NCBI GenBank assembly: GCA_035517655.1 | Contig: DATIYJ010000014.1 | Coordinates: 1-64,000 of the forward strand | Source: Nitrospiria bacterium | GTDB taxonomy: Bacteria > Nitrospirota > Nitrospiria > JACQBZ01 | Direction: 5' to 3' | DNA length: 64,000 nucleotides | Shown: positions 46,431 through 55,999 of the stretch, one piece after another | How the letters are laid out: each line of letters begins with the position of its first letter | Numbering within the stretch: the stretch's first letter is position 1 | The notes under the pieces: generated by a model | Database searches by the model: none | What the model saw: the letters and a program-made list of their open reading frames with translations, nothing else | Told to the model about the DNA's origin: nothing | Program-made: the position numbers and the translations under genes

Positions 46431-47714
46431 ATGGCAAAGGTGCTTGAAGGCCCGGGAATGGGTTTGTTGAAGAAGTGGGGGATGACCGTTCCGGGCTATG
46501 TGGTTGTCACCTCCACGAACCAACTCGACCAGGCGGCTTCCAACGGAACATGGCTTACAGAGTCCCGTTTGGTTGTGAAGGCCCATGAGGCGATCGGATC
46601 CCGGATGAAGCAGGGCCTGGTGAAGGTGGACCTGGATTGGTCGGGAGCGAAGCAGGCGGCCAAGGAAATGCTGGGGAAGGGCCTCGGCGGGGGGATGACC
46701 GTTTCTCAGGTCATCGTCTCGGAAATGATTCCTCACAAGGACGAATATTATATCTCGGTCAAGTCGACGCGGGAAGGGGCGGAACTGCTCCTGGCCAACG
46801 TGGGCGGAATCGAGATCGAGTCAAATTGGGAACGGATCCAGAAACTCCCCATCCCGATCGGGGAGAATCCCTCCAAAGAAGCGCTGGCGGATTTGGCCAA
46901 GCGGGCCGGGTTCGGCAAAGATCTGGCCCCGAAGATTGCGGAGTTTTCCGCCAAGCTATACCAATGCTATGACCATGAGGACGCTCAGTACCTTGAGATC
47001 AATCCGCTCGTACTGCGTTCGAACGACCAAGAGCTCGTGGCGCTCGATGCGGTGACCTTGTTGGACGCGGATGCCCGGTTCCGTCATCCGGACTGGGACT
47101 TTGCGTTCGCGGCCGAGTTCGGCCGGCCTTATTCCGAGAATGAGCGGGCGGTGATGGAAGTGGATTCCAAGATCAAGGGCTCGGTCAAATTCATCGAGAT
47201 CCCAGGCGGTGATACGGCCCTGCTTCCGGCCGGAGGCGGCGCCAGCGTCTTCTACACCGACGCGGTCGTGGCCCTGGGTGGAAAACCGGCGAATTATTCC
47301 GAGTACTCCGGCGATCCTCCCGATTGGGCCGTCGAGGTTCTGACCGAGAAGGTCTGCGCTCTACCCAACATCAAGCGGATCATCGTGGGCGGCGCGATCG
47401 CCAATTTCACCAACGTCAAAAAGACTTTTGCCGGCATCATCGCCGGATTCCGAAAAGCGAAGGCCGATGGAAAGCTTGACGGCGTCGAGATCTGGGTTCG
47501 CCGTGGAGGTCCCTTTGAAAAAGAGGGATTGGCGGCCATGAAGGCACTGGAGGTCGAGGGATTTTTGATCCATGTCTTTGATCGCAATACGCCCCTGACG
47601 GACATCGTGGACATGTCGTTGAAGAAAGAAGCGACGACGTCCGGCTCCTCCCCCCATAAAAAAGCCGGATCGACGGCCGTGCGAAGCGCGAAGGCCGGGG
47701 AGGCGCGACAATGA
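46431..47714 (+). CDS. aclB: ATP-citrate lyase beta (small) subunit
   Basis: 427 residues. With AclA it cleaves citrate with CoA and ATP to acetyl-CoA and oxaloacetate, the key reaction that lets the TCA cycle run in reverse. It has the ATP-grasp and CoA-ligase fold of succinyl-CoA synthetase beta: PGMGLLKKWGMTVPGYVVV, LVVKAHEAIGSRMKQGLVKVDL, YISVKSTREGAELLLANVGGIEIE, AQYLEINPLVLR. A Ser/Ala/Lys-rich tail of about 30 residues follows the domain. ATGA overlap of 4 bases with aclA couples their synthesis. Confidence 0.95.
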   Translation: MAKVLEGPGMGLLKKWGMTVPGYVVVTSTNQLDQAASNGTWLTESRLVVKAHEAIGSRMKQGLVKVDLDWSGAKQAAKEMLGKGLGGGMTVSQVIVSEMIPHKDEYYISVKSTREGAELLLANVGGIEIESNWERIQKLPIPIGENPSKEALADLAKRAGFGKDLAPKIAEFSAKLYQCYDHEDAQYLEINPLVLRSNDQELVALDAVTLLDADARFRHPDWDFAFAAEFGRPYSENERAVMEVDSKIKGSVKFIEIPGGDTALLPAGGGASVFYTDAVVALGGKPANYSEYSGDPPDWAVEVLTEKVCALPNIKRIIVGGAIANFTNVKKTFAGIIAGFRKAKADGKLDGVEIWVRRGGPFEKEGLAAMKALEVEGFLIHVFDRNTPLTDIVDMSLKKEATTSGSSPHKKAGSTAVRSAKAGEARQ

Positions 47715-49537
47715 GCATCATAGCCGATCGCACGACGCGCGTGGTGATCCAAGGCGGACCGGCCGGTGTGAATGCGGCCCGCCGGATGGCCGAGTTCTGT
47801 CATCTGGCCAAGGCCCCGCTGACGGTCCAGGCCTTCGTTTTTCCTCCGGATGCCGGAAAGATCAACGAAGTCCCTTTCGGAAGCGAGATCGTCTCGATCC
47901 CTGTTTACAAGACCGTGGCCGATGCGGTTGCCGATCATCCGGACATTAACACCAGCTTGGTTTATGTCGGTCCCGACCGGGCTTTCGGCGCGGCCCGTGA
48001 GGCGCTGAACATCGATTCGATCCGTCTGGTTTCAATGATCACGGAAGGGGTTCCCGAGAAGGACACCAAGCTTCTTTCGCGCGCGGCCCGGGAAAAAGGA
48101 AAGGTTTTCAACGGACCGTCCGCCATCGGGATCATCTCGGCCGGCGAATGCCGCCTCGGCGTGATCGGCGGCGCGTTCGACAATTTGGTGCTGAGCAAGC
48201 TTTACCGGCCCGGCTCCTTCGGGGTGATCACAAAATCCGGAGGCCTGTCCAACGAGATCATCTGGATCTGCAGCCAGTTCGCCGATGGGATCACGACCGC
48301 GATCGGAATCGGCGGGGACGCCTATCCGGGGTCGGATTACGTGACTTACCTCGAGATGTTCGAGAAGGACCCGAAAACCCATGCCGTTGTGATCGTGGGC
48401 GAGATGGGGGGAGACCTGGAAGAGCGCGCGGCCGACTGGTATGGGGCGAAGAAGCGCAGGATCAAGCTGATGGCGGTCATCTCGGGCTTCTGTCAGGAAG
48501 TGCTGCCGAAGGGAATGAAGTTCGGCCATGCCGGCGCCAAGGAAGGGATGAAGGGCGAGGGCGGCGCGCGGAACAAAGCCGACCGACTGCGGGAGGCCGG
48601 GGCGATCGTGCCGGCCACTTTCGGAGGGCTCGGTCCCGCGATCAAGGAAGTCTATCAGGAACTCATCGCAAAAGGCGTTGTCAAAGAAGCTCCCGCCGCG
48701 GAGCCGGAGGCCCTGCCCAAGCTTCCCAAGACGATCGAGGAATCCCGCAAGAGCGGCGAGGTTTTTGTGGAACCGCTCGTCAAAACCACGATCTCGGATG
48801 ATCGCGGCGAGGAGCCGCTCTATTACGGGTACGCCGCCTCCGAGCTGATCAACAAGGGCTACCAGATTCCCCACGTCATCGGCCTGCTCTGGAATAAAAA
48901 ACTGATCAGCCCGCAGGAGGCCGAGATCGTCAAGCGGATCGTCATGCTGTCGGCCGACCATGGACCGGCTGTTTCCGGAGCGCTCACGACGATCATCGCG
49001 GCCTGCGCCGGGATTTCAATGTCCCAGGCGGTGGCGGCCGGCCTGATCATGATCGGGCCGCGATTCGGCGGCGCCGTTACGGATGCGGGCAAATGGTTCA
49101 AGTACGCCGTCGAAAACAAGCTTTCGGTCGACGATTTTTTAAACTATATGAAATCCAACGTGGGCCCCGTTCCCGGGATAGGTCACCGTGTAAAAAGTGT
49201 AAAGAATCCTGATAAAAGGGTCAAAGAGCTCGTGAATTACGTGAAGAGTCAGAATCTCTTCACGCCGCATCTGGATTTTGCTCTGGAGGTCGAAAAGGTC
49301 ACCACGGCCAAGAAGGACACCCTGATCCTGAACGTCGATGGGACGATCGCGGCCGTTTTGGTCGACCTCGGTTTCCCGGTCGAAAGCCTAAACGGTTTTT
49401 TTATTTTGGCGCGAACGATTGGCCTTATCGGACACTGGATCGATCAGAAACAGCAGGGCAGCCGCCTGATCCGGTTGTTTGATTATCTGGTAAACTACGC
49501 AGCCCCGAAAAAGAAGGAAGTCCCGCCGCTCAAATAG
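47711..49537 (+). CDS. aclA: ATP-citrate lyase alpha (large) subunit
   Basis: 608 residues. The N-terminal part is the CoA-binding and phosphohistidine domain of succinyl-CoA-synthetase-alpha type (VIQGGPAGVNAARRMAEF, GVITKSGGLSNEI, and the active-site His in KFGHAGAKEGMKGEGGARNKADRLREAGAIV). The C-terminal 250 residues are the citrate-synthase-like lyase domain (DRGEEPLYYGYAASELINKGYQIP, VSGALTTIIAACAGISMSQAV, GGAVTDAGKWF, GIGHRVKSVKNPDKRV, with the His and Asp of the citryl-CoA site). Both halves are complete. No other citrate-cleaving enzyme is in the window. Confidence 0.96.
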   Translation: MSIIADRTTRVVIQGGPAGVNAARRMAEFCHLAKAPLTVQAFVFPPDAGKINEVPFGSEIVSIPVYKTVADAVADHPDINTSLVYVGPDRAFGAAREALNIDSIRLVSMITEGVPEKDTKLLSRAAREKGKVFNGPSAIGIISAGECRLGVIGGAFDNLVLSKLYRPGSFGVITKSGGLSNEIIWICSQFADGITTAIGIGGDAYPGSDYVTYLEMFEKDPKTHAVVIVGEMGGDLEERAADWYGAKKRRIKLMAVISGFCQEVLPKGMKFGHAGAKEGMKGEGGARNKADRLREAGAIVPATFGGLGPAIKEVYQELIAKGVVKEAPAAEPEALPKLPKTIEESRKSGEVFVEPLVKTTISDDRGEEPLYYGYAASELINKGYQIPHVIGLLWNKKLISPQEAEIVKRIVMLSADHGPAVSGALTTIIAACAGISMSQAVAAGLIMIGPRFGGAVTDAGKWFKYAVENKLSVDDFLNYMKSNVGPVPGIGHRVKSVKNPDKRVKELVNYVKSQNLFTPHLDFALEVEKVTTAKKDTLILNVDGTIAAVLVDLGFPVESLNGFFILARTIGLIGHWIDQKQQGSRLIRLFDYLVNYAAPKKKEVPPLK

Positions 49538-49584
49538 CGTCTCTGGAAGTCTGATTCCATCGACGGAGCCGTTTCTCAAACGGC

Positions 49585-49613
49585 TTGACTAGCGCCGCGG
49601 CGGACCGTAAAAT
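49585..49613 (+). promoter_or_regulatory. Strong sigma70-like promoter of aconitase
   Basis: TTGACT (49585-49590), 17-base spacer, TAAAAT (49608-49613). Start near 49620; leader about 29 bases with GAGGGAGGATC before ATG 49649. Confidence 0.75.
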
Positions 49614-49648
49614 GAAGCTTCCACATAACGACGAGGGAGGATCTTTTC

Positions 49649-51895
49649 ATGTCGCTTGAAGTCATCAAAAAACTTTATGCCTCCATGCCGGATAAGCTGA
49701 CGAAGGCCCGGAAGAAATTCGGCCGTCCATTGACGCTGACCGAGAAAATTTTGGTCGCGCATGCCGATAATCTTGAGACGCAGGCCTGGGAACGGGGCAA
49801 GGCCCAGCTTTTGTTAAGACCGGACCGCGTCGCCATGCAGGATGCGACGGCCCAGATGGCGCTGCTCCAGTTCATTCAAGCCGGAAAGAAAAAGGTGGCT
49901 GTTTCCAGCACGGTTCATTGCGATCATCTCATCCGGGCCCAGAGCGGTGCGAAGGAGGACGTTCAGCGGGCGATTGACGAGAATAAAGAGGTCTACAATT
50001 TCCTTCGCTCGGCCTCGCGAAAATTCGGAATCGGGTTCTGGAAACCCGGGGCCGGAATTATTCATCAGGTCGTTCTTGAGAATTATGCCTTTCCGGGCGC
50101 GCTTCTGATCGGAACGGACTCCCACACCCCGAACGGCGGCGGCCTCGGCATGCTGGCGATCGGCGTCGGCGGGGCGGACGCCGGCGAGGTGATGGCGGGG
50201 TTGCCGTGGGAGGTATTGCATCCGAAGTTGATCGGTGTCCGATTGACGGGACGGTTGCAGGGCTGGAGTTCCCCGAAGGACGTCATCCTGTATCTCTGCG
50301 GCCTCTTGACGGTGAAGGGCGGTACGAACAAGATCCTGGAATATTTCGGGCCGGGCGCAGAAACGATCTCCTGCACCGGGAAGGGGACGATCACGAACAT
50401 GGGCGCCGAGCTCGGCGCGACCACCTCGATCTTCCCGTTCGACGACAAGATGGCGGCTTATCTGAATCTGACCGAACGGGCCGAATGGGCCAAGCTGGCA
50501 CAAGCCCACCGCGATAGTCTCACGGCCGATCCTGAAGTCTTCAAATCCCCCGAAAAATATTACGACCAGATTGTCGAGATCAACCTGTCCGAACTGGAGC
50601 CACATGTCGTCGGTCCACACACCCCGGATCTGGCCCGGCCGATCTCCAAGCTGATGACCGAGGCCAAAGAGAAAGGCTATCCGGTCCAATTGAAGGCCGC
50701 GTTGATCGGGAGCTGCACGAACTCCTCGTACGAGGACATCAGCCGTTCGGCGCATATCGCGCAGCAGGGACTCAAGGCCGGACTGAAGGCCAAGACAAGT
50801 TTCCTTGTCACCCCCGGATCGGAGCGGATTTACCATACGATGATCCGAGACGGCTTTATGAAAACTTTTGAAGAGATGGGTGCGACGGTGCTGGCCAACG
50901 CCTGCGGGCCCTGCATCGGACAGTGGAAGCGTTCCGATATACAGCCCAAGGAGTCGAATTCGATCATCAGTTCGTACAACCGCAATTTCCCCGGGCGCAA
51001 CGACGGAAACGCCGAGACGCTCTCCTTCCTTTCCAGTCCCGAAATCGTGACGGCGCTGGCCTTTGCGGGAACGCTCGACTTCAATCCGGTCAGCGGCACG
51101 CTGACGGCGAAGGACGGGACGAAGATCAAATTCGAGCCGCCTCGCGGTGAGGAGTTGCCGGCCAAGGGATTCGCGAAGGGCGAGGAGGGCTACGAAGCCC
51201 CGGCCGAAAACGGCGACAAGCTTCAGATCGAGGTTCCTCCCACGAGCGAGCGGCTCCAACTGCTCAAGCCTTTTCCCCGTTGGGACGGGAAGGATTTCGC
51301 AAAGCTTCCGATCCTGATCAAGGCCAAGGGAAAATGCACGACGGATCATATTTCGCCCGCCGGGCCGTGGCTCAAGTACCGCGGCCACCTGGACAAGATC
51401 AGCGACAACATGTTCCTGGGCGCGAACAACGCCTTCGGCACCGAGCCCGGCAGGGGTGCGGACGTTCTGACGGGGGAATCCAATCTCACCATCGCCGCGA
51501 TCGCCCGGCGGTACAAGGCGAAGGGGATAGGCTCGATCGTGGTCGGAGATGAAAACTACGGCGAGGGTTCCAGCCGCGAGCATGCCGCGATGTCTCCAAG
51601 GTTTCTGGGCGTGCTGGCCGTGCTGGTCAAGAGCTTCGCCCGAATTCACGAGACCAACTTGAAGAAACAGGGCATCCTGCCGCTTACTTTTGCCGATCCG
51701 AAGGATTACGATAAATTCATGCAGAACGATCGGGTCAGCGTCATTGGATTGACCGGTCTCGCGCCGGCAAAACCGGTGGACGTGATCATTCACAATGCGG
51801 ACGGAAAAGATGTAAAGATTAAGGCCAACCACAGTCTGACGGAGCAACAGATCAACTGGTTCAAGGCCGGATCGGCATTGAATGCATTAAGTTAA
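49649..51895 (+). CDS. acn: Aconitate hydratase, mitochondrial-type
   Basis: 748 residues, nearer mitochondrial-type aconitases (about 780) than AcnA (about 890) or AcnB (about 865). It isomerises citrate and isocitrate with a [4Fe-4S] cluster. Seen: [93 protein letters not shown] and [14 protein letters not shown] (the three cluster cysteines), and the swivel domain [22 protein letters not shown]. Lies between citrate lyase and fumarate reductase genes. Confidence 0.95.
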   Translation: MSLEVIKKLYASMPDKLTKARKKFGRPLTLTEKILVAHADNLETQAWERGKAQLLLRPDRVAMQDATAQMALLQFIQAGKKKVAVSSTVHCDHLIRAQSGAKEDVQRAIDENKEVYNFLRSASRKFGIGFWKPGAGIIHQVVLENYAFPGALLIGTDSHTPNGGGLGMLAIGVGGADAGEVMAGLPWEVLHPKLIGVRLTGRLQGWSSPKDVILYLCGLLTVKGGTNKILEYFGPGAETISCTGKGTITNMGAELGATTSIFPFDDKMAAYLNLTERAEWAKLAQAHRDSLTADPEVFKSPEKYYDQIVEINLSELEPHVVGPHTPDLARPISKLMTEAKEKGYPVQLKAALIGSCTNSSYEDISRSAHIAQQGLKAGLKAKTSFLVTPGSERIYHTMIRDGFMKTFEEMGATVLANACGPCIGQWKRSDIQPKESNSIISSYNRNFPGRNDGNAETLSFLSSPEIVTALAFAGTLDFNPVSGTLTAKDGTKIKFEPPRGEELPAKGFAKGEEGYEAPAENGDKLQIEVPPTSERLQLLKPFPRWDGKDFAKLPILIKAKGKCTTDHISPAGPWLKYRGHLDKISDNMFLGANNAFGTEPGRGADVLTGESNLTIAAIARRYKAKGIGSIVVGDENYGEGSSREHAAMSPRFLGVLAVLVKSFARIHETNLKKQGILPLTFADPKDYDKFMQNDRVSVIGLTGLAPAKPVDVIIHNADGKDVKIKANHSLTEQQINWFKAGSALNALS

Positions 51896-51949
51896 GGACG
51901 CGCCGCCTCACGACCGGGAATTGTGGCCGCTTGCGGATCGGAAGGAATC

Positions 51950-52654
51950 ATGGCTGAACGCGTGAATGAAAGCACGATCGGCGCCCACGGGCGGACGATC
52001 ACGGTGGAAATCATGGGACGGCCCTACTCCGTGCCGGAGGGGCTGACCATGCTGCGGGCGATGTGGTACACCGGCCACGAGGTCGTCCGCGGCGCGGGGT
52101 GCCTCGGCGGTTTTTGCGGCGCCTGCGCCGTGACGTACCGGACGCGGGATGATGTCCGCCTCCGCAACGGCCTGGCCTGCCAGACGGTGGTCGAGGACGG
52201 GATGTCCTTCTATCTGAATTTTTCCTATTATCCCGGCCGCAAGGCGCTTTACGATCTCGATCAACTCAAGGATCCCAAACAGGACCTTTTCAAAATTTAT
52301 CCCGAGGCGACGCTCTGCCGGAACTGCAACGCCTGCACCGAGGCCTGCCCGCAGGGCATCGACGTCCGGGACGGCGTCTGGAAATCGGTCTTCGGCGATT
52401 TCGAGAAGGTCTCGGAAATGTTCATGGACTGCGTGATGTGCGGACAATGCATTCCGGTTTGCATTGCCGATATCGCGCCCAATCATGTCGCTCTTTATGC
52501 CAGCCGGGTGCAGGGCGCCCTGCTGACCAAGCCGCCGGAAAACCTCTCCAAACGGGTTACCGAAATTCAGACCGGGAAGTATGCCCCGGAGTGGAAACGG
52601 ATCCTTTCGATGAACGAAGAAGACCTCAAAGCCGCCGCTCAACCCTCAAAGTAA
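51950..52654 (+). CDS. frdB: Fumarate reductase/succinate dehydrogenase iron-sulfur subunit
   Basis: 234 residues from ATG 51950 (GGAAGGAA site). [2Fe-2S] ligands: Cys51, 56, 59, 77 in the CLGGFCGACAV and later C region. Two further motifs are CRNCNACTEACP (Cys123, 126, 129, 133) and CVMCGQCIPVC (Cys161, 164, 167, 171). Canonical SdhB/FrdB has a longer-spaced [3Fe-4S] motif at the last place, so this protein probably carries two [4Fe-4S]-type clusters, like HdrC- or soluble-type fumarate reductases. It passes electrons to the flavoprotein encoded 14 bases downstream. No membrane anchor gene is seen here. Confidence 0.85.
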   Translation: MAERVNESTIGAHGRTITVEIMGRPYSVPEGLTMLRAMWYTGHEVVRGAGCLGGFCGACAVTYRTRDDVRLRNGLACQTVVEDGMSFYLNFSYYPGRKALYDLDQLKDPKQDLFKIYPEATLCRNCNACTEACPQGIDVRDGVWKSVFGDFEKVSEMFMDCVMCGQCIPVCIADIAPNHVALYASRVQGALLTKPPENLSKRVTEIQTGKYAPEWKRILSMNEEDLKAAAQPSK

Positions 52655-52668
52655 GAGAAAGCCAGCGC

Positions 52669-54285
52669 ATGACCGAGATGATCGCCGAATCGAAGGATCG
52701 AGTGTTCCAGGGACGCGATGAGCGCCGGAAGCAGACGATCACGAGCCAAACACCGGAAGAAAAGGACCGGCTGGTCCATGCCTTCCACCCGGATTATAAA
52801 AAGGAAGAGTATCACCGCATCCGAATCGGCCCCAACGCGGGCGAGCGGACCGTACGGGAGGTGGCCGAGCTTCTGGAATCGGACAGCCTCCTTCCGGACG
52901 ATCTGGAGCTGACGCCCCGGTATCGGGTCGATGTTCTCGTCGTTGGCGGAGGCGGGGCCGGGGCGACCGCGGCCCTGACCGCCAAGGCGCAGGGCTCGGA
53001 GGTGATGCTCGTGACCAAATTGCGACTGGGCGACTCCAACACGGTCATGGCTCAAGGAGGGATGCAGGTTGCAATCACGGACGACGACTCGCCCGTCACG
53101 CATTTCTTCGATACCCTTCGCGGCGGGCATCATAAAAACGATCCCAACCTGCTCAAGGTTTTGGTGGAAGAAGGCCCGATGGCCGCCCAATGGCTGATCC
53201 AGCTTGGGGTGCTGTTCGACCGGGACGAAAACGGAAATCTCAGAACGAAGAAGGGCGGCGGCAGCACCAAACCCCGTCTTTTGACCTGCAGTGATTATAC
53301 CGGTCTCGAGATCATGCGCGTGCTGAAGGACGAGGTTTTGAATCGGCAGATCCCGGTTTTGGAGTTTTCGCCCGTCGTCGAATTGCTCTCGGATGCCGAT
53401 GGAAATTGCACCGGCGCGGTGCTCAAGAATATGGACAATGGACAGCTCATCGTGGTCGCGGCCCGATCGGTCATTCTGGCGACCGGCGGAAGCGGACGTC
53501 TCCATATCGAGGGTTTTCCGACGAGCAACCATTTCGGCGCGACGGGCGACGCGCTCGTTCTGGCCTACCGGCTCGGCGCACGGCTCAGCCATATGGATAC
53601 CTTTCAGTACCATCCCACCGGTTCGGTCTATCCGGAGCAGTTGGCCGGGGCGCTGGTGACGGAAGGGATCCGCTCCGATGGCGGGCATCTCGTCAACCGG
53701 GACGGCCGGCGGTTTATCAACGAACTGGACACCCGTGATGTCGTCGCCGCCGCGATCATTCGGGAATGCGCCGAGGGCCGGGGGGTGAAGACCCCGGCCG
53801 GACGCGTCGGTGTCTGGCTGGACGTGCCGATGATCGATATGCTCATGGGCGAGGGAAGCATTTCCAAACGCTTCCCGGCGATGGTGCGACAGTTCCAGCG
53901 CTACGGAATCGATATCCGGAAAGAACCGGTCCTGGTCTATCCCACGCTGCATTATCAGAACGGCGGCGTTGCGATCGACGTGGACGGGCAGTCCCAGGTT
54001 CCGGGCCTGTTCGTCGCCGGGGAGGCCTCCGGCGGGCTGCACGGACGAAACCGTTTGATGGGAAATTCACTGCTCGACCTGATCGTCTTTGGAAAGCGGG
54101 CGGGTCTGGCGGCCGTAAAGCGCGCCAATAAGATGCCGGCCGGAACGCTGACGCTGTCCCATGTGACGCGGTTCCGCAAGGAACTGGAGAAGAATAACAT
54201 CAAACCGACCCGGGTGGCGCCGATCATCCTTCCCGATTACGTCCGTCGGGAAGAAACCGCCCCCGCCGCGGCCGTCAAGCCGTAA
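52669..54285 (+). CDS. frdA: Fumarate reductase/succinate dehydrogenase flavoprotein subunit
   Basis: 538 residues from ATG 52669. FAD site: VDVLVVGGGGAGATAALTAKAQGSEVMLVTK. The covalent-FAD/active-site region of the family is visible as NTVMAQGGMQVAI, VILATGGSGRL, SHMDTFQYHPTGSV, GGHLVNRDGRRF and the C-terminal GLFVAGEASGGLHGRNRLMGNSLLDLIVFGKRAG. A 78-residue charged N-terminal extension precedes the FAD domain. The longer frame (from 52438) overlaps frdB and is not coding. In an rTCA organism it would reduce fumarate to succinate. FrdB is directly upstream; ends the rTCA set. Confidence 0.9.
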   Translation: MTEMIAESKDRVFQGRDERRKQTITSQTPEEKDRLVHAFHPDYKKEEYHRIRIGPNAGERTVREVAELLESDSLLPDDLELTPRYRVDVLVVGGGGAGATAALTAKAQGSEVMLVTKLRLGDSNTVMAQGGMQVAITDDDSPVTHFFDTLRGGHHKNDPNLLKVLVEEGPMAAQWLIQLGVLFDRDENGNLRTKKGGGSTKPRLLTCSDYTGLEIMRVLKDEVLNRQIPVLEFSPVVELLSDADGNCTGAVLKNMDNGQLIVVAARSVILATGGSGRLHIEGFPTSNHFGATGDALVLAYRLGARLSHMDTFQYHPTGSVYPEQLAGALVTEGIRSDGGHLVNRDGRRFINELDTRDVVAAAIIRECAEGRGVKTPAGRVGVWLDVPMIDMLMGEGSISKRFPAMVRQFQRYGIDIRKEPVLVYPTLHYQNGGVAIDVDGQSQVPGLFVAGEASGGLHGRNRLMGNSLLDLIVFGKRAGLAAVKRANKMPAGTLTLSHVTRFRKELEKNNIKPTRVAPIILPDYVRREETAPAAAVKP

Positions 54286-54389
54286 TCCCTCCCGACCGAT
54301 TTCCTGCCCGTTCGGTCTAAACCGGCATATTCCTCCCTTGCATTAACCAATACAATACCTGTCCCTCTCCATTCAAATTTGTCTTGCCC

Positions 54390-54405
54390 GCGACAGTTTT
54401 GTCGC
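54390..54405. promoter_or_regulatory. Palindromic site upstream of the Anbu operon
   Basis: GCGACA-GTTT-TGTCGC at 54390-54405, perfect 6-base arms. It ends 39 bases upstream of the sigma54-like site, a distance where an activator site may lie, though enhancer sites are often further off. The rest of 54286-54511 shows only a weak GACCGA/TCGGTC repeat near 54295. Confidence 0.4.
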
Positions 54406-54443
54406 TCAGGAGCCGTTTTCGCGATTCTATTCGAGGCAAATCA

Positions 54444-54459
54444 GGGCATGACTTTTGCT
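54444..54459 (+). promoter_or_regulatory. Sigma54-like (-24/-12) promoter of the Anbu operon
   Basis: GGGCATG-ACTT-TTGCT at 54444-54459 matches the consensus TGGCACG-N4-TTGCT at all but two fixed positions. The invariant GG (54445-54446) and GC (54457-54458) are exactly 10 bases apart. Predicted start near 54470, leader about 42 bases. A CATAAT at 54486-54491 exists but has no partner -35 box. Confidence 0.55.
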
Positions 54460-54511
54460 CTTAATAGTAGTGGTCAGCTGCGCGGCATAATTTGGAGCCA
54501 GGGAGGATGCG

Positions 54512-55996
54512 ATGAACCCGGAGCAAACGACCGTGCTCGTGGGAAAAATGAAGGCGGAACCTCGTTCGAGGAAATCCACCTCGCCGTCGCGTCCTTTCGA
54601 CGAGATGCATGCGCCGGACGGTTCGGTTCGAGATCATTATCGTCTTTTGGATGAGAGCCTCCGGGCGCTCTCCGCATCGCAGCGGACGCAGAAACGGCGG
54701 GAAGCGGATCGTTTTTTTCACCGTCAAGGAATTACTTTCTCGGTATATGGCGAATCCGCCGGCGCCGAACGGCTCATCCCGTTCGACATCATTCCGCGGA
54801 TCATTCCGGCGAAACAGTGGAAGATTCTCGCGGCCGGCCTCCGTCAGAGGGTTTGCGCCCTCAACGCCTTTCTACACGACGTGTACCATCAGCAGGAGAT
54901 CATCAAATCGGGGCGGATCCCGCCCGAGATGGTGTTCCGCAACCCGCAATACCGGGTTGAAATGTACGGCATCGACGTGCCGCGCGACCTCTACATTCAT
55001 ATCGCTGGCGTCGACTTGGTTCACACGGGTGAGAACGAGTTTTATGTCCTGGAAGACAATCTCCGGACCCCTTCCGGCGTCTCGTATATGCTGGCCAACC
55101 GTCGCATCATGATGCGGCTCTTGCCGGATCTCTTCGCGCGCCAGCCGATCGCGCCGGTGGAACATTACCCCAACCTCCTGCTCGAGACTCTCCGCTCGGT
55201 CGCGCCGGAAGGGGTTCGGGATCCTCGTGCGGCGCTCCTCACGCCGGGTCCCTTCAACAGCGCCTATTTTGAGCACACGTTTTTGGCGCAGCAAATGGGA
55301 ATCGAAGTGGTCGAGGCGCAGGATCTCTTCGTCAAGGGAAACGCGGTCTATATGCGGACGACGGAAGGGCCGGCTCGGGTTCATGTCCTCTACCGGAGGG
55401 TCGATGACGATTTTCTGGATCCCCTTGTTTTCCGACCCGATTCAATTTTGGGTGTGCCGGGGCTTCTCTCGGTCTATCGTTCCGGTGGCGTGACCCTGGT
55501 CAACGCCGTTGGAACCGGCGTGGCCGACGATAAAGCGGTTTACATTTTCGTCCCGGAGATGATTCGTTTTTATCTGGGAGAGGAGCCCATTTTGAAAAAC
55601 GTGCCGACGTATCAGCTGCGCGATCCGGAGGAGCGCGCCTACGTGCTGGCCCATCTGGATGCACTGGTCGTGAAGGAAGTTCACGGTTCGGGAGGATACG
55701 GTATGCTGGTCGGACCGGCCAGCTCGGTCAAGGAGAGAGAGGTTTTTCGCCAACGGATCCTTCGAAATCCCGAGAACTACATCGCCCAGCCGACCCTGGC
55801 GCTTTCAACCTGTCCCACCTTCGTGGAATCCGGAATCGCCCCGCGCCATATCGATCTCCGCCCATTCATCCTGAGCGGCCGCACAATTCAGATGGTGCCC
55901 GGGGGTCTCACCCGCGTCGCCTTGCGAGAGGGCTCCCTTGTTGTGAATTCTTCCCAGGGCGGGGGCACGAAAGACACCTGGGTGCTGGAGGACTGA
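54512..55996 (+). CDS. Circularly permuted ATP-grasp protein (DUF404/407) of the Anbu operon
   Basis: 494 residues. The CP_ATPgrasp_1 type: a first 65 residues poorly conserved, then FFHRQGITFSVYGE, VYHQQEIIKSGRIPPE, DLYIHIAGVDLVHTGENEFYVLEDNLRTPSGVSYML, VKEVHGSGGYGMLVGPASS and ESGIAPRHIDLRPFILSG. Circularly permuted ATP-grasp enzymes form amide bonds with ATP; with the alpha-E and transglutaminase-like neighbours a peptide ligase/protease pathway is suspected. Substrate unknown. GGGAGGA ribosome site. First gene of the Anbu operon, 3 bases before the alpha-E gene. Confidence 0.88.
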   Translation: MNPEQTTVLVGKMKAEPRSRKSTSPSRPFDEMHAPDGSVRDHYRLLDESLRALSASQRTQKRREADRFFHRQGITFSVYGESAGAERLIPFDIIPRIIPAKQWKILAAGLRQRVCALNAFLHDVYHQQEIIKSGRIPPEMVFRNPQYRVEMYGIDVPRDLYIHIAGVDLVHTGENEFYVLEDNLRTPSGVSYMLANRRIMMRLLPDLFARQPIAPVEHYPNLLLETLRSVAPEGVRDPRAALLTPGPFNSAYFEHTFLAQQMGIEVVEAQDLFVKGNAVYMRTTEGPARVHVLYRRVDDDFLDPLVFRPDSILGVPGLLSVYRSGGVTLVNAVGTGVADDKAVYIFVPEMIRFYLGEEPILKNVPTYQLRDPEERAYVLAHLDALVVKEVHGSGGYGMLVGPASSVKEREVFRQRILRNPENYIAQPTLALSTCPTFVESGIAPRHIDLRPFILSGRTIQMVPGGLTRVALREGSLVVNSSQGGGTKDTWVLED

Positions 55997-55999
55997 GCC

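Noticed and set aside
49814-51847. 677-residue minus-strand open frame opposite aconitase
   Set aside because: The plus strand encodes a full, motif-complete aconitase in which the frame is a shadow; the minus product has no recognisable domain and the long open run follows from GC-rich codon use.
52639-54042. 467-residue minus-strand frame opposite frdA
   Set aside because: The plus strand encodes a motif-complete flavoprotein; the minus frame has none.
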